A DNA stretch of 17,772 nucleotides from Bacillota bacterium (GCA_024653225.1 JANLGA010000011.1:1-17772), one strand, 5' to 3'. Positions 1-8,286 are shown, counted from the first letter of the stretch. Notes: generated from the letters alone by a model not told the origin. Program-made: numbers and translations.

Positions 1-319
1 GTAGGTCAGGGCCGTACGTCCCGCCGTACGCAGTCGGTATCTCAGTCACCGATGCTCGGGGGAGGTTGAGGCCGGGCAGCTCTGCCTCGACCGACCTGAG
101 CGACGCTTCCATAGAGGAGAATGATACGGTCAGCGGGTCGTAAATCACGAGGAGGGATCGATAGGACGGGATACACTCGACTACGCCGGGAATCCGTGCG
201 CGCTCGATGCCTACAGTCATCGAACGCACTCTGTCCAAGACCTCCGGCGAAACTTTGTCGGCAAACTCCACGACTATGCCGCTGTCTCCGGCGAACAGGT
301 ACCTCGTCTCGCTATACAC
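1..319 (-). CDS. pxpB: 5-oxoprolinase subunit PxpB, N-terminal part (runs off window)
   Basis: Partial gene; 106 codons are visible before the window edge. PxpB (KipI/allophanate hydrolase subunit 1 family) works with PxpA and PxpC in ATP-dependent opening of 5-oxoproline (pyroglutamate) to glutamate in the cytoplasm. The visible protein has the family N-terminus (YLFAGDSGIVVEFAD), the region reading PGVVECIPSYRSLLVIYDP, and the conserved block PTAYGGTYGPDL near residues 95-106. The start is a GTG at 319-317 that overlaps the end of pxpA by 8 bp, implying translational coupling. pxpC would be expected further downstream, outside the window. Family assignment is strong; the KipI sporulation-inhibitor role is less likely because the gene sits directly behind pxpA. 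Confidence 0.88.
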   Translation of the reverse strand, partial: MYSETRYLFAGDSGIVVEFADKVSPEVLDRVRSMTVGIERARIPGVVECIPSYRSLLVIYDPLTVSFSSMEASLRSVEAELPGLNLPRASVTEIPTAYGGTYGPDL

Positions 320-1100
320 TTCCCAGCCACTCACCCATCGGTGCCACCTCGACTCCGACTCTCTCAAGGGCGGCTCGTATCTCCCTTGCATAAGAGAGCG
401 GGTCCGGCCCGTCCCCGTGGATGCACAGCGTGTGAGCCGTGACCGTCACAACCGTGCCGTCGGTCGCTGTCACAGTACCGTCAATCACCATCTGGATCGC
501 CTGGCGGACGGCCTTATCGCGGTCAAGTATCACGGCGCCGGGCCTGGACCTCGGGACCAGGGTCCCGTCAGGCGAATATGCTCTGTCGGCAAACACTTCG
601 CTGGCGGTCTTGAGACCCGCCTCAATTCCTGCCCTGTACATTTCGCTGTTTGAGGGCGCAACGAGGATAAGCTCTCGGTCAATCTCGGCCACGGCCTTGG
701 CGATGGCGTTCGCAAGCCCCTTGTCCTTGGCCGCCTGGTTGTACAAAGCGCCGTGGGGCTTGACATGCATCACCCTACCACCCTCAGCCCTGGCAAACGC
801 CATGAGCGCTCCTACCTGGTACACCACGTAGTCTCTCGCTTCCTCGGGAGAGACCTCGAGGACTCTCCTTCCGAATCCGGCAAGGTCAGGGTGTCCCGGG
901 TGGGCACCCACGTGAACACCCGAGGACAAGGCGCGCCTGACTGTCATCCGCATGATGCCGGGGTCTCCCGCATGGAAGCCGCACGCGATGTTCGCTGACG
1001 TTATCTGCGACATGATCTCGTGGTCGAGCGGTATCCGCCAGCGCCCAAAGTCTTCACCCAGGTCACAGTTCAGATCAATCTTCATGCTCATCGTCTTCAC
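312..1100 (-). CDS. pxpA: 5-oxoprolinase subunit PxpA (LamB/YcsF family)
   Basis: 262 aa, the normal length for the family. PxpA with PxpBC hydrolyses 5-oxoproline to glutamate using ATP. Family landmarks are all present: N-terminal KIDLNCDLGEDFGRW, ITSANIACGFHAGDP, GAHPGHPDLAGFGRR, HVKPHGALYN, SEVFADRAYSPDGTLVPRSR and C-terminal CIHGDGPDPL. The start chosen is the GTG at 1100-1098, because AGAAGGAG lies 5 nt upstream; internal ATGs at 1091 and 1085 would also keep the conserved N-terminus. The Shine-Dalgarno overlaps the stop region of the racemase upstream (gap 11 nt) and the 3' end overlaps pxpB. The longer open frame running upstream to 1682 lies antisense-free but out of frame inside the racemase gene and is not used. 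Confidence 0.95.
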   Translation of the reverse strand: MKTMSMKIDLNCDLGEDFGRWRIPLDHEIMSQITSANIACGFHAGDPGIMRMTVRRALSSGVHVGAHPGHPDLAGFGRRVLEVSPEEARDYVVYQVGALMAFARAEGGRVMHVKPHGALYNQAAKDKGLANAIAKAVAEIDRELILVAPSNSEMYRAGIEAGLKTASEVFADRAYSPDGTLVPRSRPGAVILDRDKAVRQAIQMVIDGTVTATDGTVVTVTAHTLCIHGDGPDPLSYAREIRAALERVGVEVAPMGEWLGSV

Positions 1101-1111
1101 AACCGCTCCTT

Positions 1112-1963
1112 CTATCGGTCTCGCACTCCCGGAATCCCCGTCCTTTGGTCGCTTTCTTGGTCCTTCTCTGTCCTGCCACAGCGGTATGAGGGCCCCCGGA
1201 GACGAGCGAGAACGGTCGGCAATTCCGACGGGGGGGCATAGGTGACAAGTCTGCTGTGGGTCAACCCTGTGTCCCGGTAAAGGGCAGCAATGGCCTCGAC
1301 GACCTTGAACGCGACGAGGCCAGCATCTACCAACGGAAAGGAGAAATGTCGCTGCAGGAGGGGCGTCAATCCCAGAGTGGCGGTGCACGCAAAGACGCCG
1401 ATCTCGCCGCCGAGCGCCAGAGCCTTCTTGTCGCAACGAGAGAGCTCTTCGCCCAACGCCGGCTCCACTTCTCCAGTCAGCTGCAGCTTCTGGAGAGCCT
1501 CTACCCCGGTCTGGATCGGCACTATCCCCGCAACGCTTCTTTCCAGGCCGTACTCGTGGATTGCTCGTCGAATCCTGGGGATCATCTTCACCGTCGGGCT
1601 GAAGACGACTACCTCCCTCACGAGAAGAGAAGCCACGGTCATCCCCAACTGTCCGGCACCGAGAATCGGCAGTGCGAAGCATTCTCGCGCCTCGTCAAGA
1701 GCGGGGTCGAAGAAGCAGTTTATCAGTACTCCGTGGTAAGCAGCCAGGTTTGTACCGGAGAGCAATCCCAAGATTTCTACGGAGTTTACTAACTCCAGAG
1801 AAAGATGGTCTACAGTTTTGTTGCCCGACCGAAGGCTGACGACGTCCACGGTCGTTCCGTCGGATGCATGTCTGAGGAATGTGTTCCTCCGAACGTCGTC
1901 AAACTGTGCGGACGAGATGGCATTCACCACTAGAATCCTTAGCTTGCCGGGTTCAACCACCAT
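1112..1963 (-). CDS. Asp/Glu/hydantoin racemase family protein
   Basis: 283 aa. The Asp/Glu/hydantoin racemase superfamily inverts alpha-carbon stereochemistry with two cysteines acting as acid/base. Both are visible: Cys83 in GVLINCFFDPALDEARE and Cys193 in VFACTATLGLTP. The N-terminus (KLRILVVNAISS) and C-terminal YAPPSE match the hydantoin-racemase branch. Substrate cannot be read from sequence; a hydantoin, D/L-Glu or D/L-Asp are candidates given the neighbours. About 40 residues after YAPPSE are arginine-rich and look like an extension beyond the usual end. ATG 1963 is preferred (AAGGA 9 nt upstream); GTG 1969 is possible but only 3 nt from the same AAGGA. It lies between the ferredoxin gene and pxpA. 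Confidence 0.85.
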   Translation of the reverse strand: MVVEPGKLRILVVNAISSAQFDDVRRNTFLRHASDGTTVDVVSLRSGNKTVDHLSLELVNSVEILGLLSGTNLAAYHGVLINCFFDPALDEARECFALPILGAGQLGMTVASLLVREVVVFSPTVKMIPRIRRAIHEYGLERSVAGIVPIQTGVEALQKLQLTGEVEPALGEELSRCDKKALALGGEIGVFACTATLGLTPLLQRHFSFPLVDAGLVAFKVVEAIAALYRDTGLTHSRLVTYAPPSELPTVLARLRGPSYRCGRTEKDQESDQRTGIPGVRDR

Positions 1964-2020
1964 GTTCACACATCCTTAGTGAAGAGTAAAGTATCTTCTG
2001 CCTGGTTCGGTCAGAGACAG

Positions 2021-2218
2021 TCAGCCGTGTTTCACTGGAACAAGTCTGAGCACACGCTGAGGGCAGGCCTCCACGCAGGTCTCACAAGCGACACACTGGG
2101 AGCACACCTGCGGCTTGTCTTCTAGTATAGTTATGGCTCCGGCCGGGCAGCGGCTGACACACAATCCGCAGCCAAGACACTGCCCTGGCTGTACTACTCT
2201 TGCCACGACCGACTGCAT
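2021..2218 (-). CDS. Small 2x[4Fe-4S] ferredoxin
   Basis: 65 aa. Two bacterial-type [4Fe-4S] motifs are complete: Cys14, 17, 20, 24 (CLGCGLCVSRCP) and Cys42, 45, 48, 52 (CVACETCVEACP). An additional Cys39 precedes the second cluster. It probably carries electrons to or from the FAD oxidoreductase encoded immediately upstream. ATG 2218 has GAGG 9 nt upstream; a GTG at 2233 overlaps the oxidoreductase stop as GTGA but has GGAGG directly abutting it, so it is less likely. No targeting signal, so cytoplasmic. Its physiological partner is inferred from gene order only. Confidence 0.92.
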   Translation of the reverse strand: MQSVVARVVQPGQCLGCGLCVSRCPAGAITILEDKPQVCSQCVACETCVEACPQRVLRLVPVKHG

Positions 2219-2229
2219 TTCACGTCGCC

Positions 2230-3786
2230 TCACCCTCCAACGACAGTCACTACACTACCCTGGTCGCCTTTTCTGAAGAAGATACTCCTCTGCCATGCAC
2301 CATCCGACTGCGGGAAGTCTTCTCGACGATGGGAACCCCTGCTTTCCCGTCTCATCGCAGCCGCTCTGGTCGCTAGTTCTGTCAGAAGGACCATGTTCAG
2401 GAGCTCAAAGTGACGGAGAGCGAGATCGGCGCCTTTCGGGACTTCCGCGTGCACAACTTCTTCCCGGAGTGCCCGAATCGCACCGAGCGCGGTTTCGAGC
2501 GTTCTGGCGCTCCGGATCGGGCCAAGGCCCGACCACGCTAGCCGTCTTGCGAGTCTCTTTAGGTCGGCGAGCCTGCTACGGCCCGGAAGGTCGCACAGGT
2601 CACCCTTACCAGCGGCTCTGAGTATTGGATCGTCGGGCAGAGGTAGCCTGCGACGATTTCCCTCTTTCTTAGAATACCGCGCTGCATTGAGACAGGCTTG
2701 TCGTCCTTGGACCAGGCCTGCGGTCAAGGCATTCCCGCTATACCTGTTGGCCCCATGCAGACCACCAACGATCTCCCCCGCGGCGAAGAGCCCGGGCATC
2801 ACGCTTAGATCTCGATCCACCGCGACGCCGCCCATAGTGAAGTGCGACACGGGTCCCACCCTGATGGTGTGGGGCACTTCACCGGGGTAGTACCGATTCA
2901 GCAGACGAGCGCAGAAAAGATCTTCATCCCCATGGCTGAACGCCCCAAGTCGAAGTATAGGTGAGCCGCTTGACATCTTCTCCTTCAGCAGCAAGAACGA
3001 GAGCTCGTCTCGGTGAGCACTACATACCTCTTGGAGCGTAGCGTCGGGGCCGAAGTGGCTCGCAATCAAGTCCCGGCCGTCGGCACTCTCGAGACGAGTC
3101 CCTCGCGGGAAGGGGTAGGGCACTATGTATGAAGGGAGGTGTGGTTCCTCTATTCCAAGCGGATGGAACTGGATGTACTCGAGATCACGCAGCGAACCCC
3201 CTGCGTTCAGGGCGAGCATGTGACCATCGCCGGTCAAGCGGGGCGCGTTGTTGCTTTGACCCACACAGCCCGCATACCCGCCGGTTGCAAGGACGATTGC
3301 GCCCGATGTGACCCTGAACACGTCCCCGTCGCACAGGACACCATAGAGGCCTCCGACCTGTCCGTCCTTGACCATTAGCCCCAAGACGGTAGCGTTCTCA
3401 ACTACTCTAACATCGGAGAGCCGTACCTTCTCACAAAGAGCCCCCGTTAGCGTCTTGCCGGGGATTACAGCCTCTGCGGTCGATCTCAGCTCGTACCTAC
3501 CGCCTCCAACATACACTATGCGGGTCCCTACAATCTCCGAGAGCCGCTGAATCTCCCGCTCCCCGCCCGCCGCAAGGCATTCGACCAACGAGTCTTCGGC
3601 GAGACCCTGCGCAAGCTGCCTTGTCAGCAATGCATGATCGGCAACGGAGAAGTCAGGCCCGCTCCCGGTGAATCCGCCTCCAGATAACGCCGTGTTTGCC
3701 AGTGAACCCCATAAGCCGGCCACTCCGGAACCGACCACCACCACTTCAGCAGCCAACTCGAGGTTGGGTTGCAGCCGAACCGGCAT
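2230..3786 (-). CDS. FAD-dependent oxidoreductase (fumarate reductase/L-aspartate oxidase family), apparently missing part of the FAD fold
   Basis: 518 aa from ATG 3786. Family features: EVVVVGSGVAGL at residues 14-25, TALSGGGFTGSG at 32-43, IVLATGGY at 164-171, YIQFHPLGI at 204-212, SHFTMGGVAVD at 314-324 and LFAAGEIVGGLHGANRYSGNAL at 333-354, followed by the helical C-terminal domain. These fit a flavoprotein oxidising or reducing an amino or dicarboxylic acid, with the adjacent ferredoxin as probable electron carrier. Oddity: only about six residues separate GSGVAGL from the TALSGG loop, where about 25 are usual. The second beta strand of the Rossmann fold, with its acidic ribose-binding residue, therefore seems deleted in frame. 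The protein may be inactive or unusual. An upstream GTG at 3840 is open but gives a non-conserved proline/glycine-rich extension. The Shine-Dalgarno for ATG 3786 is weak (G-run 12 nt upstream). Confidence 0.82.
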   Translation of the reverse strand: MPVRLQPNLELAAEVVVVGSGVAGLWGSLANTALSGGGFTGSGPDFSVADHALLTRQLAQGLAEDSLVECLAAGGEREIQRLSEIVGTRIVYVGGGRYELRSTAEAVIPGKTLTGALCEKVRLSDVRVVENATVLGLMVKDGQVGGLYGVLCDGDVFRVTSGAIVLATGGYAGCVGQSNNAPRLTGDGHMLALNAGGSLRDLEYIQFHPLGIEEPHLPSYIVPYPFPRGTRLESADGRDLIASHFGPDATLQEVCSAHRDELSFLLLKEKMSSGSPILRLGAFSHGDEDLFCARLLNRYYPGEVPHTIRVGPVSHFTMGGVAVDRDLSVMPGLFAAGEIVGGLHGANRYSGNALTAGLVQGRQACLNAARYSKKEGNRRRLPLPDDPILRAAGKGDLCDLPGRSRLADLKRLARRLAWSGLGPIRSARTLETALGAIRALREEVVHAEVPKGADLALRHFELLNMVLLTELATRAAAMRRESRGSHRREDFPQSDGAWQRSIFFRKGDQGSVVTVVGG

Positions 3787-3862
3787 TGCGGTGTGACGCC
3801 CCCCTTGTCCGACCGGGCCGGCTTGATCCCCCCGGCCCACCGCCCCCTAGTCCTTCAAACAG

Positions 3863-5044
3863 TCATGCACAAGACGCGCGGCGTCTGCTATACATGAGCC
3901 TACCCCGGGCCCAAACCTGCACTATTTCATAATCCTTGTCCAGCACGACAAGATCGGCGTCGCTACCCGCCTGGATACTGCCTTTCCGAGGATACATCTT
4001 GAGCGTCCGCGCAGGGTTCGTTGCGACTATGCTTGCGGCAATGTCAAGCGGTATGCCCTCCCCGACCACCAAGTCCACGAATTCTCGGTACAGGGACTCC
4101 ACAGAAGCGATTAACAGGCGCTGGAGATTGCCCTTCGCATCCCACAGCGCCATGCACCCGTTGCCGTCAGAGCTCATGGTTACCAATTTGGGGGGGACTC
4201 CTGCTTCCAGGAGCCTCCGTACTGCAACGGCGGGCTTGACGGCGTCTTCGAACCCTGCTCGAGCGCTTAGTCCGGAGGTGATATCAACGTGACCTCCTTC
4301 CCGTCCCCATCTCGAAGCCTCTTCCAGGATGCGCGGGTTTCTGTTGACGTGAGTCGGCACAAATTGTCCTATGGGTATGTCCGTGGTTTGGACAACCTCA
4401 AGAAGAGGACCCAAGCCCTTCTTGCCCGAGCCCACATGAACATGCACGATCCCGGCCTTTCCGGCGATCATTCCACCGACTCTACTCTCGGCGGCTACTT
4501 TCGCGAGGTCCTCCAGCGAGGGGCACGTCGAGCGATGATCGGATATTGCGATCTCGCCTGCGCCGATTACCTTGTCTATGAGAACAATGTCGGACCCGAT
4601 GCTTCCCGTGATGGCGATGCAGGGGACTCCATACGACCCCGAATACATGTAGGCCGTGATCCCTTCTGATTCAAGGGCCCGCACCTTCGCCAGAAGGGAC
4701 GCGAGGTGTCTTGTTATCCCGTCGGTCCCAAGACATCCCACAACAGTGGTGATGCCCCATCTTGTAATGTCTGCGAGGTTTACCTCAGGCGTTCTCGTGG
4801 AAAAGCCTGCTTCTCCTCCGCCGCCGATGAGGTGGATGTGCTGGTCGAGGAACCCCGGAAGAACATGTAACCCCGTCAAGTCGTATTCCTCAACGGGCAG
4901 CCATCCGGCGAGCTGAATGGAATCGTCAATGGCGGCGATGATCCCGTTACATAGCAGAATGTCCTTCGGCCCCGATACGGGCGGCACGATGACATTACCA
5001 TGTTTGAGTAACTTGAACATCCTTACACGCTTGTCCTTTACCAT
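3863..5044 (-). CDS. iadA: Isoaspartyl dipeptidase (beta-aspartyl peptidase)
   Basis: 393 aa amidohydrolase, close to the usual ~390. IadA cleaves beta-aspartyl dipeptides, the end-products of degrading proteins that contain isoaspartate. Visible ligands and motifs: PGFLDQHIHLIGGGGEAGF (His69, His71, Glu78), Tyr138, AISDHRS at 166-172, His203 in VHVHVGSG, PTHVNRN with His232 and SSDGNG with Asp293. The lysine that bridges the metals in E. coli IadA (Lys162) appears to be replaced by Glu164 in GAGEIAISDH, a pattern I associate with a subset of Bacillota homologues. Start: ATG 5044 has no clear Shine-Dalgarno; ATG 5020 has AAAGGA 13 nt upstream and is the alternative. Lies 76 bp before the oxidoreductase start, same operon. 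Confidence 0.93.
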   Translation of the reverse strand: MVKDKRVRMFKLLKHGNVIVPPVSGPKDILLCNGIIAAIDDSIQLAGWLPVEEYDLTGLHVLPGFLDQHIHLIGGGGEAGFSTRTPEVNLADITRWGITTVVGCLGTDGITRHLASLLAKVRALESEGITAYMYSGSYGVPCIAITGSIGSDIVLIDKVIGAGEIAISDHRSTCPSLEDLAKVAAESRVGGMIAGKAGIVHVHVGSGKKGLGPLLEVVQTTDIPIGQFVPTHVNRNPRILEEASRWGREGGHVDITSGLSARAGFEDAVKPAVAVRRLLEAGVPPKLVTMSSDGNGCMALWDAKGNLQRLLIASVESLYREFVDLVVGEGIPLDIAASIVATNPARTLKMYPRKGSIQAGSDADLVVLDKDYEIVQVWARGRLMYSRRRASCA

Positions 5045-5087
5045 GTTCTGCCACGGCCGACAGTCGCGCAGTTGGCCCCCGGCCTCG

Positions 5088-5819
5088 TCAGTAGTCCCAA
5101 GATTGACTCATGAGTCTGCCATATTCCGGCATCCGCACTCGAATTCCCAGTTTCTCTAACGCCAGCCACATTGACGCCTGGTTTGAGGAAACCACCGGTT
5201 TACCCAAGTCAGCTTCCAGCAGAGCAATAACGTCGATCGTCCTGATATCCGTGCAGCTTATGAACAGCCCGTCGCAAGTCGTTTCCCCGGCCGTCGCTTT
5301 GGCGAAACGATAGACCCTTTCGCTGAACTCCATCCCGCTGTAACGTATTTTGTCATACCCCAATCCCTTAACGTTCCTGACTGAAAACCCTGCCTGTTCC
5401 AGGAAATCCCTCTCCCGCTGGTTCATATCTTCGGGATACGGCGTGGCCACGGCAATTTCGGAAATGCCGAGAGCCCCGAGAGCCTTTCGGACGGCGTGCG
5501 CCGTTGTGATGACGCCGACGTGAGCAGCAGCTTCGATTTTCTTCTCGAGATCTACGTCGTATCCCGCTCCGTGGTAAAGACTGGCGATCGTGCATCCGAA
5601 TACTATCAAGTCCACCCCGGCGTCGGCCACATCCCGCGCCGCCCTCTCCACTTCTCTTTCCATTTCGATGATGCCGTCAGCCGTAACTGACGGGAATCGC
5701 ATTCGCGAGGTCACTATGGCCACACCTTTCGGGGCCATCTGGTGAAACTCCGACTCCATGACCGTATTCGGAGACGGCACCAGTATGCCGATCCTCCCTC
5801 GCCAGCCGAACACTGTCAT
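5088..5819 (-). CDS. Maleate cis-trans isomerase / arylmalonate decarboxylase-like protein
   Basis: 243 aa. Belongs to the Asp/Glu racemase superfamily branch of maleate isomerase, arylmalonate decarboxylase and EutA. Shown by N-terminal FGWRGRIGILVPSPNTVMESEF, Cys76 in LIVFGCTIAS and Cys189 in LFISCTDIRT; two cysteines in these positions are the catalytic pair of maleate isomerases. Possible reactions are maleate to fumarate isomerisation, racemisation or decarboxylation; the substrate is not readable. ATG 5819 is chosen because GGGAGG lies about 6 nt upstream; a longer frame to 5855 lacks support. It is followed by iadA after 43 bp and preceded by the M24 peptidase. It is a second, divergent racemase-superfamily member in this operon. 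Confidence 0.85.
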   Translation of the reverse strand: MTVFGWRGRIGILVPSPNTVMESEFHQMAPKGVAIVTSRMRFPSVTADGIIEMEREVERAARDVADAGVDLIVFGCTIASLYHGAGYDVDLEKKIEAAAHVGVITTAHAVRKALGALGISEIAVATPYPEDMNQRERDFLEQAGFSVRNVKGLGYDKIRYSGMEFSERVYRFAKATAGETTCDGLFISCTDIRTIDVIALLEADLGKPVVSSNQASMWLALEKLGIRVRMPEYGRLMSQSWDY

Positions 5820-5874
5820 TACCCCTCCCGGTAACAAACGACAGCCATCTATCACCCCAGAAGGCCGACTTCAC

Positions 5875-7017
5875 TTACGGTGTCGACAGCGGCTCACACC
5901 CATTTGCGGTTACTACTACCAGGTCTTCCGTGTTGAGACCCGCAATGTCCCTGATGTAGTAAGGGATCTCCACAGCGAAGACCATACCCTCGGACAAGAT
6001 GACATCTGAGCCTGGGCTGATAAACGGGTCTTCCTCAGTCTCTATTCCCACACCGTGCCCGATCATGGATCGGTTGTAGTGGTGGTATCCTGCCGACCTG
6101 ACGTACTCCTGTCCCAACCAGAAAAGGTCCGACGCTCGAGCGCCTGGCTTCATGGCCTTTATCACTCTTGCCTGGGCTTCTTTGAGGACCGCGTAGAGGC
6201 GATAACATTTCTCATCGGGGGGAGGTGCAAAGAGCGTTGTGGCAATGTCTGTTCCGTATCCTTGGTATACCGCCCCGATGTCGAGGCGAACCACATCTCC
6301 AGGTTTCACCTCGTAGTCGCCTGGTTGATGGTAGATGTCGGGACTGTTGATCCCCCCGCCCACGCTGGTGAAATTCCATTGGCAGGATTCTCTCACCAGG
6401 ACGGACCGGATCTCCACAAAGAGGCTCCTCTCGGTAACGCGAACTCCTGATTCTACGATATCTCGTGCCACTCTGACAGCGGCGCAGGCGGCGTCGGTGG
6501 CACGCTCGATCCGAGTGATTTCCTCCGCAGTCTTCACCATCCGCAACTTCTTCAGTATGCCGTCGGCATCCACCCACCTGGCCTTGGGAAACTCCGCCGT
6601 GAGTTGTCCGCCCCAGGCAGTCTTGAAGGCAGAGTCGACGGCAAGGCACCCACTAGTCAAGCGCGCCTCGTTGACATGCCTGACAATACCCCGCCACAGG
6701 GAGTCCGCATAGGTCCCGGGCCTGTTTGAATCGTCGATGAAGAGCGAGGTGGGGTAGAATCTCGGTTCTATCCACGGTGCGTTGTTCTCCAGGTGCTGTG
6801 CCAACGCAAGGCTGCAAACGAGTACAACCCGTCCATCACAGGTCAAGAAAACCACACTGGGTGAGAATCTCTGGAGGACAAACAACACGGGGTTGGGTGA
6901 GGTACTACTTATGGGCAGGTCAGTAACGTAGAAAACGTTGGCGGCGTCCCCCAGCACCATTGCGTCTATCCCACGTTCTACCATAGACCTGCAGACCCTC
7001 GTTACTACTGAGTTCAT
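5875..7017 (-). CDS. M24 family metallopeptidase (Xaa-Pro dipeptidase/creatinase type)
   Basis: 380 aa. An N-terminal creatinase-like domain (about 1-155) precedes the pita-bread metallopeptidase domain (about 160-375). All five metal ligands of active M24 enzymes can be seen: Asp246 in RLDIGAVYQGY, Asp257 in GTDIATT, His321 in GHGVGIE, Glu350 in AVEIPYY and Glu364 in NTEDLVVV. It should therefore be catalytically competent. Likely a cytoplasmic Xaa-Pro dipeptidase, but the same fold includes ectoine hydrolase and creatinase, and the maleate isomerase/EutA-like neighbour leaves room for a non-peptide substrate. ATG 7017 has GGAGG 13 nt upstream, a loose match. Gap to the next gene is 55 bp. 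Confidence 0.9.
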   Translation of the reverse strand: MNSVVTRVCRSMVERGIDAMVLGDAANVFYVTDLPISSTSPNPVLFVLQRFSPSVVFLTCDGRVVLVCSLALAQHLENNAPWIEPRFYPTSLFIDDSNRPGTYADSLWRGIVRHVNEARLTSGCLAVDSAFKTAWGGQLTAEFPKARWVDADGILKKLRMVKTAEEITRIERATDAACAAVRVARDIVESGVRVTERSLFVEIRSVLVRESCQWNFTSVGGGINSPDIYHQPGDYEVKPGDVVRLDIGAVYQGYGTDIATTLFAPPPDEKCYRLYAVLKEAQARVIKAMKPGARASDLFWLGQEYVRSAGYHHYNRSMIGHGVGIETEEDPFISPGSDVILSEGMVFAVEIPYYIRDIAGLNTEDLVVVTANGCEPLSTP

Positions 7018-7062
7018 CCTGTAGCCACCGCCTCCGGCAAGGTCCCGCGTACTTTTTCAAAG

Positions 7063-8286
7063 TCAGTGAAAGTAGAGTGGCTTCGTCTCGCCTTTCAGTG
7101 CACTTACCAGTCTGTCAATGTCTTCTTCGCTGTTGTAAAAATGGCAGGAGACCCTGATCCCTCCGCAACCCGCCTGGTAACGCACGGAAACGCCGACGCC
7201 CAGTTGACTGAGGGAACTGCACAGCGCGATGTCCCCGTCCTTGCTCCCCGTACTCGCGACTACGATTCCTGACCGCTGATCCACCTCCAAAGGTGAGACT
7301 ATGCGAATGCCGGCAACCGTCCGCAATTGGCGCAGGGCGTACTCCACGAGGTGCTGTACTCGGTTTTCGATCCTGATGATACCGATCTCGTTTATGTACT
7401 TTAGGGCCTCATTGAACCCCCACAGCCCAGGTATGTTGGGGCACGTCTGGAACTTCGCCGCCGTGGGAACGAAACCGAGGTCATAGTCCGCAATATTGTC
7501 GAGATGTGTGCACTGCAAGTACGGCACCTTGTTCGGGTCCTTCAGCAAGTTTCCGGTTTCCACGTTGATCGGATCGAGCTTCTTTAGCAGGTCCGCGCGG
7601 CAGAAGACAAGGCCGACGCCAAAACCCCCGAACAGCCACTTATGGGCCTGGGTGGCCATGTAGTGTATCCCGGTGTCTCGGACGTCGAGCCGGAGCGCTC
7701 CGACGGACTGCATTCCATCTACGACTACAATAGCGCCGTTCTCTTCCGCCACCTCAACGAGTCTCTTGAGGTCAACGCGGAAGCCAGTAGTCCATTGGAC
7801 GGTGCTGACGACTACGGCCTTCGTCCGCCTATCAATGAGCCTCTTGAAGTCCTCGAGAGACAGTTTCCCGTTGACGTGTTTGACCCTGCGAATCTCCAGT
7901 CCGCGCCTGCGGAGGTGAAGCCAGGGCACGGTATTGCTTGCGAATTCCAGATCATTGAGTACTATGTTGTCACCCTGTACGATGGGCAGGGAGTTCGCAA
8001 TCTTGCTCATGCCCAATGCCGTACTGGTTATGAACGCGACTTCTTCCTCGGAAGCATTCAGGAGCTTCGCCGCCTCCGCTCTCGCCCTTGCAACGGGCTG
8101 GAGCCAGGCAAAGGTTTGCTCAAAGCTCTGAGTGGAAATCAAGCAGGCTGAGGTCCACCAATCGGCAACAGCCCTGGCAACCCTCAGGCACCCGGGAGCA
8201 TAGCACGCTGTGTCAAGATACGCTCTGTGTCGGAAAACCGGGAAATCCTCCCTGATTCGGCTGATCTCGAGACTGTCAATGCCCAA
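7063..8286 (-). CDS. Class V aminotransferase-fold PLP enzyme (isopenicillin N epimerase/cysteine desulfurase-like)
   Basis: 407 aa from the preferred start. Fold-type-I PLP enzyme: Asp190 and Gln193 in VVVDGMQSVGA bind the cofactor, Lys216 in TQAHKWLFGGFGVG should form the Schiff base, and YLDTACYAP near the N-terminus is the usual opening strand. There is no extended cysteine-containing loop that would clearly mark a cysteine desulfurase, so epimerase, lyase or aminotransferase activity on an amino acid fits equally well. Start: no ATG fits. TTG 8286 follows GGGAGGGAG with a 6-nt gap and is preferred over a TTG at 8361 that has no Shine-Dalgarno and would add a proline/glycine-rich leader. 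The 175 bp upstream hold no gene. Confidence 0.87.
   Translation of the reverse strand: MGIDSLEISRIREDFPVFRHRAYLDTACYAPGCLRVARAVADWWTSACLISTQSFEQTFAWLQPVARARAEAAKLLNASEEEVAFITSTALGMSKIANSLPIVQGDNIVLNDLEFASNTVPWLHLRRRGLEIRRVKHVNGKLSLEDFKRLIDRRTKAVVVSTVQWTTGFRVDLKRLVEVAEENGAIVVVDGMQSVGALRLDVRDTGIHYMATQAHKWLFGGFGVGLVFCRADLLKKLDPINVETGNLLKDPNKVPYLQCTHLDNIADYDLGFVPTAAKFQTCPNIPGLWGFNEALKYINEIGIIRIENRVQHLVEYALRQLRTVAGIRIVSPLEVDQRSGIVVASTGSKDGDIALCSSLSQLGVGVSVRYQAGCGGIRVSCHFYNSEEDIDRLVSALKGETKPLYFH

Noticed and set aside
1101..1682. Upstream extension of pxpA to 456 codons
   Set aside because: The extra part lies inside the racemase gene in another frame; the GTG at 1100 with AGAAGGAG fits family length.
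5088..7017. Ectoine degradation cluster (EutA-like isomerase plus M24 ectoine hydrolase)
   Set aside because: The EutA-like and M24 pairing is suggestive, but the other ectoine genes (EutB, EutC and EutE-type) are absent, and the M24 sequence does not show ectoine-hydrolase-specific features that I can recognise.
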